DNA from: Viridibacillus sp050278625 | Lineage (GTDB): Bacteria > Bacillota > Bacilli > Bacillales_A > Planococcaceae | Assembly (NCBI RefSeq): GCF_050278625.1 | Contig: NZ_JBNNTI010000003.1 | Location: 1-64,000, forward strand | Length of the DNA: 64,000 nt | Direction of reading: 5' to 3' | In this document: positions 17,705 through 27,217 of the stretch, one piece after another | How positions within the stretch are numbered: the first letter of the stretch is position 1 | Layout: every line of letters starts with the position of its first letter | The notes under the pieces: generated by a model | What the model was told of the DNA's origin: nothing | The model's input: only the letters and a program-made list of their open reading frames with translations | The model's database searches: none | Program-made: the position numbers and the translations under genes

Positions 17705-18418
17705 ATGGGACGTAAGTGGAACAATATTAAAGAGAAAAAAGCTGCTAAAGACCAAAGCACAAGCCGTATTAACGCTAAATTTGGACGTGAAATTTATGTA
17801 GCTGCTAAACAAGGGGAACCTAATCCAGAATCTAACGGTGCATTAAAAGTTGTTTTAGAACGTGCAAAAACATACAGTGTACCAAAACATATTATTGATC
17901 GTGCAATTGATAAAGCTAAAGGTGGAGGGGACGAAAACTTCGACGAACTCCGTTACGAAGGTTTCGGACCAAATGGCTCAATGGTCATCGTTGACGCTTT
18001 AACAAATAACGTTAACCGTACTGCTGCAGATGTACGTGCTACATACGGTAAAAACAACGGGAACATGGGTGTCAGCGGTTCTGTAGCTTATATGTTCGAC
18101 CCTACAGCTGTATTCGGTATCGAAGGAAAAGAAGCTGAGGAAGTTCTTGAAATGCTAATCGAAGCGGATGTTGATGTACGTGACGTATTTGATGAAGGTG
18201 AAGCAACAATTATTTATGCTGAACCATCTCAATTCAACGCAGTCCAAGAAGCTTTAAAAGCTCAAGGTATTACAGAATTCACAGTAGCAGAATTAACAAT
18301 GCTTCCACAAACTGAAATCCAACTTGAAGGCGAAGACCTAGCAAAATTCGAAAAACTAATTGATGCACTAGAAGATCTTGACGATGTTCAACAAGTTTAT
18401 CACAATGTTGAACTTTAA
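17705..18418 (+). CDS. yeeN: YebC/PmpR-type regulatory protein YeeN
   Basis: A 237-residue member of the YebC/PmpR (TACO1) family, same length as B. subtilis YeeN. It starts GRKWNNIKEKKAAKD and contains GREIYVAAKQGEPNPESN and YEGFGPNGSMVIVDALTNN, NRTAADVRA, ending DLDDVQQVYHNVEL. The family was long annotated as DNA-binding regulators; recent work on YebC shows a ribosome-associated role that relieves stalling at proline-rich stretches. YeeN is the second, shorter paralogue in Bacillus. ATG after AGAGAGTG. Single gene closed by a strong terminator. Confidence 0.92.
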   Translation: MGRKWNNIKEKKAAKDQSTSRINAKFGREIYVAAKQGEPNPESNGALKVVLERAKTYSVPKHIIDRAIDKAKGGGDENFDELRYEGFGPNGSMVIVDALTNNVNRTAADVRATYGKNNGNMGVSGSVAYMFDPTAVFGIEGKEAEEVLEMLIEADVDVRDVFDEGEATIIYAEPSQFNAVQEALKAQGITEFTVAELTMLPQTEIQLEGEDLAKFEKLIDALEDLDDVQQVYHNVEL

Positions 18419-18468
18419 CAGCTGAGGATCCTCGGTTCAAGAAATGCAATTTATGAACTGAACAACCT

Positions 18469-18501
18469 AAAGCCAGTGGCAATTTCGCCACTGGCTTTTT
18501 A
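18469..18501 (+). terminator. Rho-independent terminator after yeeN
   Basis: AAAGCCAGTGGC pairs perfectly with GCCACTGGCTTT around AATTTC, then T tract. Confidence 0.9.
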
Positions 18502-18529
18502 TTTACTCTATAAGTTGATAATATTGGCG

Positions 18530-18697
18530 GTGCAAGGAGTCTTTGAAGCGTTAAAAGAATTAGGAAGCGAAAAATCTCGCCGAGCTTATATCAAACAAGG
18601 TGCCGGAGAAAGTCAATTCGGAGCGGGCACAACTAAGGGCCAGTACCGAAAGGGTGTACATCTGAATATACGCCTGAGTGGAATAGAGCAGCGTTAA
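18530..18697 (+). pseudogene. N-terminal fragment of a DNA alkylation repair (HEAT-repeat) protein
   Basis: GTG at 18530 opens 55 codons. The first 35 (FEALKELGSEKSRRAYIKQ, then GAGESQFG) match the N-terminus of AlkD-like DNA alkylation repair proteins, which normally run to 220 or more residues. After QFG the similarity ends and the frame stops at 18697, so most of the gene is missing. There is no good ribosome site. A terminator-like hairpin follows. Confidence 0.45.
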
Positions 18698-18714
18698 ACA
18701 AAAATATAAACTAA

Positions 18715-18758
18715 GAAGTATCTCATAAGTTACCTTCGACTTAGAGATGCTTTTTTTA
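18715..18758 (+). terminator. Rho-independent terminator
   Basis: AAGTATCTCATAAGT pairs with ACTTAGAGATGCTT (few mismatches), followed by seven T. Confidence 0.75.
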
Positions 18759-19278
18759 TACAAAGATAGAAGTTGTATTTATATGTTTTTAAGTAAAAAA
18801 CCAGTCATTCTAGATAGGGGAAATAATTTGTTGTATTAAATAAAGTGGATTATTGCAAAATATCATAAAAAATTACTTCGAACATAATCGTATATTCCTC
18901 ATTTTTACATTGTAAAAATAAGGTGCAAAACAGTAAAATGGAATTAAGAAGTATAGAAAATTGCGAAAATATGATAATAACAAGGTCAAAAATACTAATG
19001 TATTATTTTTGTTTTTAAAAATCGATAATATTTTCTCTGTTTAGATATATTGTTTTTAATTAATCAATATAAACTCAGTAACAATAATAGATAATAAAGG
19101 TAAAAAATTAAGTGAAAAGGAACCTTTAAGGGCAAGTGTCGTACATTATTTCAAGATATTAGCATTAAGGAAAATTCGACAGATGTTTAATGAAGCTATA
19201 AAAGGGAAATTGATACACGCGGTATTTAGTTTACCTAATTTTGGCTAACCAGTAGACCTGATAGGAAGGGTATTATAT
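18759..19278 (+). other. AT-rich leader region upstream of ydaJ
   Basis: About 520 bases without a gene, unusually AT-rich, with several A/T tracts. It must hold the promoter of the exopolysaccharide operon. I looked for a c-di-GMP riboswitch (GEMM core) because the operon encodes a c-di-GMP-type receptor and did not find one. The ydaJ ribosome site is GATAGGAAGGG near 19260-19270. Confidence 0.5.
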
Positions 19279-20379
19279 ATGAGAATCCTAACAATGCTAT
19301 TGCTATTTTCTCCATTTTTTTTAACCTCGTGTTCTTCATTTGAACAATCTGATAAGCAAATAAAAATGCTCCAAGCGGAGTTAGCTAAAGTTGAAACAGA
19401 AGAATTTATCCAAAAGTATCTCATCCAAGAGAATGGCCGCATACAAACCAATTTTACAAATCGAACTAATAATTATTTATCTGAATCAGTAGGATTGTGG
19501 ATGCAATATTTGGTAGAAAGAGATAGCTTTAATCAGTTTCACAATCAAGTTGAAGTACTCCGTTATTATTTTTTAACTAAAGATAATTTAATTGCTTGGG
19601 AGCTAAATGGAGAAGAGAAAGCCGCTGTTAACGCTGCTATTGATGATTTACGCATTGTAGATGCTTTGTTTAATGCAGGTGAGAAATGGAAAAATCCAAA
19701 GTATACAAAACTGGCTCAACAAATAGGGGAAAGTTTTGTTAGTATCCAAATGAGAAATAAGCTAATGGTTGATTACGTAGATTTGGAAAGTAAGAAACAG
19801 AGTGATGAAGTAACTCTTAGTTATATCATTCCATCTGGATTTGAACATTTGAAAAGTGCAGGATTAATATCTTTTGATGTTTATGAAGCAAATCGTAATT
19901 TACTATTAACGGCCCCGCTTTCTAAGAATGGCTTCTATCCAAAATATTACGACGTGCAAAAGGCCACTTATTATTATGATGAAGAAATCAATTTAATAGA
20001 TCAGTTATATGTTGGATTCCATTTGGCACAATGGCAGGGCAACACGGACAAGCTAATGAAATACTTGAAAATCACTTTTGATACAAATGGAGGAAAACTA
20101 TTTGGCCGTTATGATGCAGAGACACTTAGGCCAACTGTAAATTATGAAGCTGCTTCCGTTTATGCATTGGGCATCTTATTTTCATTAGAACGTGGTGATA
20201 AAAAGTTTGCGCAGCAACTTTATAATAGAATGCAGGTTTTACAACAAAGAAATAAAAAACAGGAATATTACGGTGGGTACATTGATGTATACACGCAAGA
20301 AACACATGCATTTGATAACTTATTGCCATTAATTGCAGAAAGGAAGGGACTGAATGGGGCGGTTTTTAAACATAAATAA
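19279..20379 (+). CDS. ydaJ: YdaJ: GH8-like lipoprotein glycosidase of the exopolysaccharide operon
   Basis: A 366-residue protein with a lipoprotein signal (hydrophobic LTMLLLFSPFF and lipobox LTSC, Cys18). The mature part has the layout of glycoside hydrolase family 8: a Glu in LSESVGLWMQYL (Glu69) and an acidic pair in AIDDLRIVDALF (Asp122/123) are the expected catalytic positions. B. subtilis YdaJ has the same length and position. It is first gene of ydaJKLMN and overlaps ydaK by 26 bases. As in BcsZ or PssZ, the likely job is trimming or processing the polymer outside the cell. Confidence 0.85.
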   Translation: MRILTMLLLFSPFFLTSCSSFEQSDKQIKMLQAELAKVETEEFIQKYLIQENGRIQTNFTNRTNNYLSESVGLWMQYLVERDSFNQFHNQVEVLRYYFLTKDNLIAWELNGEEKAAVNAAIDDLRIVDALFNAGEKWKNPKYTKLAQQIGESFVSIQMRNKLMVDYVDLESKKQSDEVTLSYIIPSGFEHLKSAGLISFDVYEANRNLLLTAPLSKNGFYPKYYDVQKATYYYDEEINLIDQLYVGFHLAQWQGNTDKLMKYLKITFDTNGGKLFGRYDAETLRPTVNYEAASVYALGILFSLERGDKKFAQQLYNRMQVLQQRNKKQEYYGGYIDVYTQETHAFDNLLPLIAERKGLNGAVFKHK

Positions 20380-21211
20380 ACAATCGTTGATCCTTATTAC
20401 GATCCTTATTTTGTTACTGCAAATTCCTTCTTATTTCATGTTGGATTATGAACGAGAAGGAATTCTTTTATATATTTTTCTCATCATATTAATTATTGTG
20501 AGCTTATTTTTGGGAACAGTAACGGGTTTGGTTTTTAGTTTAATTTATATTTTTATTATTGGTAGTGTTTTGCTTTATTTTAATTTTACTAATAGTGCAA
20601 TTGCAATTAGCTTTACAATGCCGGTACAGCTGTTTTTGGTGTATGGGCTAATGCTGATTGTTTTAGTATTAATTGCAGGGCGTCTGCAAGAAATAATTAT
20701 TGCCCAGGAAAAGATTAATCAGCGTTTACAAGAAGAAGTGCGCAATTTTGTAGCAGTCGATGTTGAAACAGGCTTTGATAACAACTATCGAATGGGAATA
20801 GCGATAAAAGAAGAAATGATGCGTGTAGACCGTTATGGTAAATCTTTTACTTTAATTCTATTACAAATTGACCACTTAAAAGATTTCAATAGACTTTATG
20901 GTGATAAAGAAACGAAGCATTTACTTCAGGAATTAGCTCAAACGATGGATAAGGCAATGCGTTTGACAGATAAAAAGTTTAGGTATGATACAGATCGTTT
21001 TGCTATTCTATTGACGGAAACAGGTGGTAATTCAATTGACTTAGTAATTGATAAACTGGCTAGCAAGATTAAAACGCATCAGTTATTAAGTGGCAAATAT
21101 GTAACTTTGACATTCCGTACTGGTTATTTTGTATATGAGCCAAGAACAGTTATATCATTTAAAGAAATTGTAAGTAGGGTTGAAAGTGAGATGGTTTCTC
21201 ATGAATTATAA
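20354..21211 (+). CDS. ydaK: YdaK: membrane protein with degenerate GGDEF domain, probable c-di-GMP receptor
   Basis: A 285-residue protein. Three or four membrane helices occupy residues 10-108, then a coiled linker (110-130) and a GGDEF-family domain. The catalytic motif is replaced by DTDRF at 212-216, so diguanylate cyclase activity is not expected. The inhibitory I-site RxxD is kept as RLTD at 203-206, exactly five residues before, which is the c-di-GMP binding site in this fold. B. subtilis YdaK is likewise degenerate and needed for polymer production. Its start lies inside ydaJ, and it overlaps ydaL. Confidence 0.88.
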   Translation: MGRFLNINKQSLILITILILLLQIPSYFMLDYEREGILLYIFLIILIIVSLFLGTVTGLVFSLIYIFIIGSVLLYFNFTNSAIAISFTMPVQLFLVYGLMLIVLVLIAGRLQEIIIAQEKINQRLQEEVRNFVAVDVETGFDNNYRMGIAIKEEMMRVDRYGKSFTLILLQIDHLKDFNRLYGDKETKHLLQELAQTMDKAMRLTDKKFRYDTDRFAILLTETGGNSIDLVIDKLASKIKTHQLLSGKYVTLTFRTGYFVYEPRTVISFKEIVSRVESEMVSHEL

Positions 21212-22919
21212 ACAATTATTTTTAGGGATATCCATTTTAATTGTTATATGTATTCAAAGCATACCTGTATTCGCTAAAGCCCAAACAGAACAGAAGAAAC
21301 CTACTATAGTAATGGCTTATCAATCAGCAAATGGTATTGCCAATTCTGATACTATTCTGCTTGAAGCCATTTTTGCGGGAATAACTGACCAAATCCAGTT
21401 AATGAGTGTACAACAAGTAACGTCAGAAATCATAAAAGATACAGATGTTATGGTATTTGTAGGAGAGGATAGAGGCAAGTTACCAACAGAATTTTTAAAG
21501 GCAGTAAATAAATTTAATGGTCATTTAATCGTTTTCGGGAAAAATGCTGAGCAACTACCTCGTTTTGAGAAATGGGGATTTATGGGTGTTCAATCTTTAC
21601 GTACTTTGGATGGAGAGCCTCTTTCAAAGCTAACGAATATAGAATATGTAAAGCCACCAATGGGCAGCGATGTACTAGTTGAAGGTACTAATTTAGATGC
21701 TAAATATCCTGTTATTGTGAAAGACGGAAATACGTCTTTTATTGCGAAATCAAACTTTATGTCCAATGACAATTATATTTTATCACGAGAATTATTTAAC
21801 ATACTTGATTTGTCAGCCCCCTTAAATCATATGGCATATATCCGTTTAGAGGACATTTCCCCTATTTCAGACCCGAAGCTTGTGAAAGAAATTGGGGAAT
21901 ATTTGGCAGAAAAGGAGATTCCTTTTTATATGGCTATTATACCTGTCTATGTTAATAGTGAGACAGGAGAACAAGTTCAATTGGAGGATAAAAAAGAACT
22001 CGTTAAAGTATTGCGTTATTTACAAAAATTAGGAGGAATGGTAATCGCGCATGGCTATACACATACGTATCGCGATGCAGAAACAGGAGAAGGTTTCGAA
22101 TTTTGGGATTCTATAAATAACCAAAAAATTTCATCCATTAATGCTGAAGAAGAACCAAAAAAATTAAGAAAAAGAGCTGATTTTACAACAGAAAAAGCAT
22201 TTCAACAATATATTGAATCTATTGATGTAATAGAGAAGCAATATATTGAAGATAAGGTGAAGAGCTCGGTTGAAAAATTAACTGAGTTGCAATTGTACCC
22301 GATATCCTTTGAAGCGCCGCACTATGCTATGAGCTCCGAAGGATATAAAGCCATTGCAAAACAATTTTCATCCATATTTGGGCAAATTCAATTATCAGAT
22401 GATACATGGAAGAGGATGGGCTCTCCGTTGATGATCAGCAAGCCTGCTTTGTTAAAAGATATGACTTTATATCCTGAGACAATTGGTTTTATTGATCCTA
22501 GTTTGTCGGACCCATTAAAAACTATAGAAGAAAATATAAAAAAAGTGCAACAAGTTCCTGGTTCGGTTATTGGTGGGTTTTATCATCCTTATCTTGGGAT
22601 GGAATATTTACCGGAAATGGTGAGGTTAATGGAAGCAGTACCTAATATAGAATGGCTCGACTTACGAAAAACGAACCAAACTGTTCGGTCTAATAAAATC
22701 ATGATTCAACAAAAGGAAAATGGAGAGTTAAAAGTAGTCTCTCACATTAAATGGACAGACAAGGTGAAGCAAAGAATGGTAGAAAATCCATTTGAAATGG
22801 TGTTATGGATTTTAGCAATTATCGTCGCATTATTTGTAATAGCATTCTTTATTTATGTTGTTAGCTTACGTACAAAGCTGCGAAAACGATTGTTTGAGGA
22901 GCGAAATTTTAATGGCTAA
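21201..22919 (+). CDS. ydaL: YdaL: DUF2334 domain protein, deacetylase-like
   Basis: A 572-residue exported membrane protein. Signal peptide or anchor in the first 25 residues, a DUF2334 domain in the middle (polysaccharide-deacetylase-like fold: YIRLEDISPISDP with an acidic metal ligand, and VIAHGYTHTY with the His pair), and a C-terminal membrane helix (MVLWILAIIVALFVIAFFIYVV). I chose ATG 21201, which overlaps ydaK by 11 bases, over an upstream TTG at 21180. Likely modifies the polymer (deacetylation) on the outer face; the reaction is inferred from fold only. Confidence 0.85.
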   Translation: MNYKQLFLGISILIVICIQSIPVFAKAQTEQKKPTIVMAYQSANGIANSDTILLEAIFAGITDQIQLMSVQQVTSEIIKDTDVMVFVGEDRGKLPTEFLKAVNKFNGHLIVFGKNAEQLPRFEKWGFMGVQSLRTLDGEPLSKLTNIEYVKPPMGSDVLVEGTNLDAKYPVIVKDGNTSFIAKSNFMSNDNYILSRELFNILDLSAPLNHMAYIRLEDISPISDPKLVKEIGEYLAEKEIPFYMAIIPVYVNSETGEQVQLEDKKELVKVLRYLQKLGGMVIAHGYTHTYRDAETGEGFEFWDSINNQKISSINAEEEPKKLRKRADFTTEKAFQQYIESIDVIEKQYIEDKVKSSVEKLTELQLYPISFEAPHYAMSSEGYKAIAKQFSSIFGQIQLSDDTWKRMGSPLMISKPALLKDMTLYPETIGFIDPSLSDPLKTIEENIKKVQQVPGSVIGGFYHPYLGMEYLPEMVRLMEAVPNIEWLDLRKTNQTVRSNKIMIQQKENGELKVVSHIKWTDKVKQRMVENPFEMVLWILAIIVALFVIAFFIYVVSLRTKLRKRLFEERNFNG

Positions 22920-24183
22920 TATATTATTTTACATTGCGTTATTTTTAATATGGATTATGCTTTTGTACCATATGTTTTTAATGCAAGGCGGTTATCTTCA
23001 TTTTAGGACATTTGAGCGTGTTATTCCTAAATGGGAAAAGCAAATGGTTGATCTGCCGACGGTAAGTGTTTTTATACCGGCACATAACGAAGAGGTTGTA
23101 ATTGGGCAAACTTTACAAGCAATGTCGCGGTTACACTATCCAAAAGAGAAACTCGAAGTAATAGTTATAAATGATAATTCTTCTGATAGAACAGGTGAAA
23201 TTGCTAGGCAATTTACAGAAAGGTACCCCTTTATTCGGGTTATTGAAACAGAGCCTCCAAATAAGGGGAAGGGCAAATCTTCAGCATTAAATGAAGCATT
23301 AAGAAAATCATCTAGTGATGTAATTGTTGTTTATGATGCTGATAATACACCGGAGAAAATGTCGGTGTGGTATCTAGTCATGGGATTAGTAAATGATCCA
23401 AAAGCAGCGGCAGTTGTCGGTAAATTTCGAGTTATCAATGCAGCTAAAACATGGCTTACTCGTTTTATAAATATTGAAACGATTTGTTTTCAATGGATGG
23501 CGCAAGGTGGTCGATTTAAATGGTTCAAAGTGGCAACTATTCCGGGGACTAACTTTGCTATTCGAAGAAGTATTGTAGAAGAACTTGGTGGCTGGGATGT
23601 TAAAGCGTTAGCCGAGGATACTGAGCTAACAATTCGTGTTTACAACAAAGGTTACCATATTCGATTTTTCCCTAAGGCTATAACATGGGAGCAAGAACCT
23701 GAAACACTAAATGTTTGGTGGAAGCAAAGAACTCGCTGGGCAAGAGGAAATCAATATGTTGTTCTTAAGTTCTTGGGACAATTTTCTAAGTTGAAACGTA
23801 AAAGTATTATTTTTGATTTATTTTATTTTTTCTTTACGTACTTCCTATTCTTTTTCGGTGTTATTTTATCAAATACTCTTTTTATCATTAATCTCTTCTA
23901 TGATTTAAATCTCTCAATTGGTAATGTAGCCATTGCTCTATGGGTTCTAGCATTTCTGCTATTCTTAGCTGAGGTAATGATAACGCTGAGTATAGAAAAA
24001 GCTGAGATGAATCGAACAAATTTCTTTTATGTAATATTAATGTACTTTACGTATTCACAAATGTGGATTGTACTAGTTGTTTATTCATTATATCTAGAAA
24101 TGAAAAGGGTGTTATTTAAACAAGAAGTGAAATGGTATAAAACAGAGCGCTTTGAACAAAAAGATAAAGGGGAAAAAAAATGA
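22912..24183 (+). CDS. ydaM: YdaM: cellulose-synthase-like family 2 glycosyltransferase
   Basis: A 423-residue processive GT2 enzyme. One N-terminal helix, then the catalytic domain with Asp88 (INDNSSDRT), DAD at 142-144, ED at 235-236 (ALAEDTEL) and QRTRW at 272-276, the D,D,D,QxxRW pattern of BcsA/hyaluronan-type synthases, then several C-terminal helices forming the export channel. There is no PilZ domain, so c-di-GMP control must come from another protein, most likely YdaK. ATG 22912 follows TGAGGAG and overlaps ydaL by 8 bases; an upstream in-frame start lacks a ribosome site. Confidence 0.9.
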   Translation: MANILFYIALFLIWIMLLYHMFLMQGGYLHFRTFERVIPKWEKQMVDLPTVSVFIPAHNEEVVIGQTLQAMSRLHYPKEKLEVIVINDNSSDRTGEIARQFTERYPFIRVIETEPPNKGKGKSSALNEALRKSSSDVIVVYDADNTPEKMSVWYLVMGLVNDPKAAAVVGKFRVINAAKTWLTRFINIETICFQWMAQGGRFKWFKVATIPGTNFAIRRSIVEELGGWDVKALAEDTELTIRVYNKGYHIRFFPKAITWEQEPETLNVWWKQRTRWARGNQYVVLKFLGQFSKLKRKSIIFDLFYFFFTYFLFFFGVILSNTLFIINLFYDLNLSIGNVAIALWVLAFLLFLAEVMITLSIEKAEMNRTNFFYVILMYFTYSQMWIVLVVYSLYLEMKRVLFKQEVKWYKTERFEQKDKGEKK

Positions 24184-26300
24184 AGCAATATCAGTTATTA
24201 ATAGCGGGTTTATTATGCATAATTTTAGTTGCAATTACTCCTATAAAGAGTGAGGCTAGTACTACAATTTCAGTAAACGGATTAAAGGTGAATAATGTTA
24301 AAGATACGAACCCACGTCAACCGATTACCAATGCGCCCATTACGCTAAATGGCCCAGCAGGAGAGGTCACTTTCTACTATGAATTAGTAGCAGATGCAAA
24401 AGAAAAAGAAAGTGAAATTGTACTGAATACCGAAAATTCAGAATTATTGATTGCGCCATCATCACTATCAGTTAGTGTGGATACTAAGATGCTCAAATCA
24501 ATCGCGATTCATGGGGACAAACCTGTACGTGAAATGATTATTCCTCTTAAAGGTGATGCTTTAAAAGAAGGTATTCACGCTGTCACTGTTAAATATTATG
24601 GTGTATTAAAAGAAGGTATATGCGTTAAGCAAGGAACCTCAGCTAATTGGCTTACACTTAACATTAATTCATATTATCAGTTAAGTGGTCTAGTAAAAAA
24701 ATCAGATGTTACGTTAGGGGAGTATCCCGCTAATTTTGTAGGAACTGAGGAACAACCTGTCTATATTGTTATGCCGGATAAGGCTTCAACAAGCACATTG
24801 AATAGCGCACTTCAGCTGACTAGTTTTTTAGCAAATCAGTCAGGTCGAAAAAACGCAGTAAAAATTACTCGAGAGTCTAAAATAAAAGAATTGAATCAGA
24901 ATGTAGTATTTATCGGTGTACCCTCTGAATTCTCAAATTCAACTATTAAAAAACTATGGCAAGATGCTAAGATGAAGCAAACCGCAGATGCACTTAACTT
25001 ATCCATTCGTACGTTAAAACAAGGACAGCAACAAAATTCAGCAATGTTTGTAACAGCAAACACTGCAACTGATTTAGAAGAAAGAATCGTTGTTTTAACT
25101 AATCCGCAATTTTCAAAACAACTGAGTGGCTATGATTTGTCAGTAAAGGAATTACCAAAACAGCTGCAACCGATACAGAGTGGAAGTGCTACCTTAGAAC
25201 AATTTGGTGCAGAGAATATTACGCTTGATAGTCAAAGTATTAATAGCGCGCATTATTATTACTACGTTTCAGCTAATACGCCATTAAATAAAGCATTTAC
25301 ACTAAATTTGAAATTGAAGAAATCAGAAAGTATCACATCATTAAAAGAGCAAACGGAAATAGATAATGATCCGAATATCGAGCTAATCATAAGTGTAAAT
25401 AATATACCTCATTCAGTTAATCTACGGACATTAGGGGAAGGTAAGGATGGTACTTACACTGTGACAGTACCAATTGATGCTAAAGTTATAAAGGACAATC
25501 GTTTGCTTGATTTGCAATTCCAAACTACCGGCTTAAATGTGAACGATGCTTGTAAAGAAACAGATGAGAAACGTTGGGTTTATATTGAGAAAGAGAGCTC
25601 TTTTACATTTCCTGCAATGCAAAATGCCAATGAGTCAACGATGACAACATTTGCTGCGTTTCCTTATCCTTTTGTAAGTAATGAGGGGATGCCGATTGTT
25701 GTATTACCTCAAAAAACAGATGTTGCAGATGAGCAATTAGAAAAGTTATATAATGCAATTTTACAAGGCGCTCAACATCCTACTATACAATTAAAAGCGG
25801 CGGATCAAGTAACGGTTAAAGATGTTGAAAAAGCGAATGTTATATTTATCGGAGGGCCTCTAGAACAACCTTTACTACAAAAAAAGGTAAATGATTTAAT
25901 AGTTACTTATAAGGGAGATAGGGCTGTATTAACTGATGAAGGTTTTGTTTCAGAAACAGCTGAACAATTTAGCTGGATTCAAAAAAATCCTTGGAGTCAA
26001 GGTAATAATTCAATTCTTGTCATTGATCAACAAGGGTCTACTCCAGGTTTTATGGAGAATAAATTTCTTGATGAAATGATAAACACAGATAAATTGGCAA
26101 CGGTAGTCGTACAATCTAGTAACAAGCAGTTTTTTACTAATGCTGAATACGTGAAAGCAAATAATCAACTAAATGTTCAAGGTGAACCTGAGATAAGTAA
26201 TACCTCAGTTTCAAAATGGTGGATAGTTGGATTTGCGGGATTACTCCTGCTGATTGGACTTTTGATTTTTAGGGTTAAAAGAGAAAACAAAAGAAGTTGA
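24180..26300 (+). CDS. ydaN: YdaN: BcsB-like cellulose synthase regulatory subunit
   Basis: A 706-residue exported protein with a cleavable signal (LLIAGLLCIILVAITPIKSEA), a long BcsB-type region of repeated carbohydrate-binding and flavodoxin-like modules (VVFIGVPSEF and NVIFIGGPLEQ are the paired Rossmann-like strands), and a C-terminal membrane anchor (WWIVGFAGLLLLIGLLIFRV). It starts within the stop of ydaM (ATGA). In BcsA/BcsB systems this subunit stabilises the synthase and guides the emerging polymer. Last gene of the operon; a terminator follows. Confidence 0.87.
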   Translation: MKQYQLLIAGLLCIILVAITPIKSEASTTISVNGLKVNNVKDTNPRQPITNAPITLNGPAGEVTFYYELVADAKEKESEIVLNTENSELLIAPSSLSVSVDTKMLKSIAIHGDKPVREMIIPLKGDALKEGIHAVTVKYYGVLKEGICVKQGTSANWLTLNINSYYQLSGLVKKSDVTLGEYPANFVGTEEQPVYIVMPDKASTSTLNSALQLTSFLANQSGRKNAVKITRESKIKELNQNVVFIGVPSEFSNSTIKKLWQDAKMKQTADALNLSIRTLKQGQQQNSAMFVTANTATDLEERIVVLTNPQFSKQLSGYDLSVKELPKQLQPIQSGSATLEQFGAENITLDSQSINSAHYYYYVSANTPLNKAFTLNLKLKKSESITSLKEQTEIDNDPNIELIISVNNIPHSVNLRTLGEGKDGTYTVTVPIDAKVIKDNRLLDLQFQTTGLNVNDACKETDEKRWVYIEKESSFTFPAMQNANESTMTTFAAFPYPFVSNEGMPIVVLPQKTDVADEQLEKLYNAILQGAQHPTIQLKAADQVTVKDVEKANVIFIGGPLEQPLLQKKVNDLIVTYKGDRAVLTDEGFVSETAEQFSWIQKNPWSQGNNSILVIDQQGSTPGFMENKFLDEMINTDKLATVVVQSSNKQFFTNAEYVKANNQLNVQGEPEISNTSVSKWWIVGFAGLLLLIGLLIFRVKRENKRS

Positions 26301-26313
26301 GATAGGTGGAAAG

Positions 26314-26349
26314 AAGACTAGTCTACATTCAATGGGCTAGTCTTTTTTT
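26314..26349 (+). terminator. Rho-independent terminator closing ydaJKLMN
   Basis: AAGACTAG pairs with CTAGTCTT across an 18-base loop, then seven T. Confidence 0.8.
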
Positions 26350-26489
26350 GAGAATGAATTCCTTTTGAATCCATTGAAAGCAGATTTTAATTATTATTCA
26401 TAGATAGTATTTAAATTCCCTTGGAGCATTCATAGTTCTTAGGGTATCTTTAATATAATTATGAAAATGTTCTGAAGGAGGAAAATGAC

Positions 26490-27203
26490 ATGTTTCTAAA
26501 GAAAGTAACTTTATTAAGAGAAGGTTTTGAAAATTTACATGAGTACCCTTTCAATATTCCTTCTTTGCAATCACTTGAAACATTAGAATTTACGCAAAAT
26601 GTAACTTTTTTAGTCGGTGAAAATGGTTCTGGAAAATCGACATTATTAGAGGGTATCGCTGATAAATGCGAGTTTAATACAGCAGGTGGTAGCCGCAACA
26701 ATCTATATGAGGTCCATGCTGCAGAATCTGTATTAGGTAATCATTTACGTTTGTCATGGTCACCAAAAGTGATGAATGGTTTTTTTCTCCGAGCAGAGAC
26801 GTTTTATCAATTTGCATCACATATTGATTCCGACTCCGATCATTTAATGGCATATGGCGGGAAGTCATTACATCAACAATCACATGGAGAGGCGTTTTTA
26901 TCACTTTTCAAAAATCGCTTCGGTAAAAAAGCTATTTATTTATTAGATGAGCCCGAAGCAGCATTATCGCCTGCTAGACAATTATCTTTAATGCGTATTA
27001 TGAAAGACCTGGAGCAAGAAGCACAGTTCATTATTGCGACACATTCACCTATTTTACTCGGTTATCCAGGAGCGGCTATTTATGATTTTGATAGTCAACC
27101 TATTCAAGAAGTACGTTATGAGGAAACATTGCATTATATTTTAACAAAGCGTTTTTTAGATAATCGTGAAGCTATCTTGCATGAACTTTTTACGGATGAT
27201 TAG
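26490..27203 (+). CDS. AAA family ATPase (small ABC/RecF-type)
   Basis: A 237-residue soluble ATPase. Walker A GENGSGKST at 43-51, a short signature-like SHGE at 131-134, Walker B LLDEPEAALSP starting at 151, and a switch histidine in IIATHSPILLG. It lacks any membrane partner nearby, and its form is that of the AAA_15/AAA_21-type predicted ATPases, not an importer subunit. AAGGAGG precedes the ATG. The GNAT gene follows 14 bases later. Function unknown. Confidence 0.85.
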   Translation: MFLKKVTLLREGFENLHEYPFNIPSLQSLETLEFTQNVTFLVGENGSGKSTLLEGIADKCEFNTAGGSRNNLYEVHAAESVLGNHLRLSWSPKVMNGFFLRAETFYQFASHIDSDSDHLMAYGGKSLHQQSHGEAFLSLFKNRFGKKAIYLLDEPEAALSPARQLSLMRIMKDLEQEAQFIIATHSPILLGYPGAAIYDFDSQPIQEVRYEETLHYILTKRFLDNREAILHELFTDD

Positions 27204-27217
27204 AAGGAGAGAGGAAA

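Noticed and set aside
18759..19278. c-di-GMP riboswitch ahead of ydaJ
   Set aside because: The conserved GEMM core and tetraloop/receptor pattern are absent; only unrelated short pairings were found.
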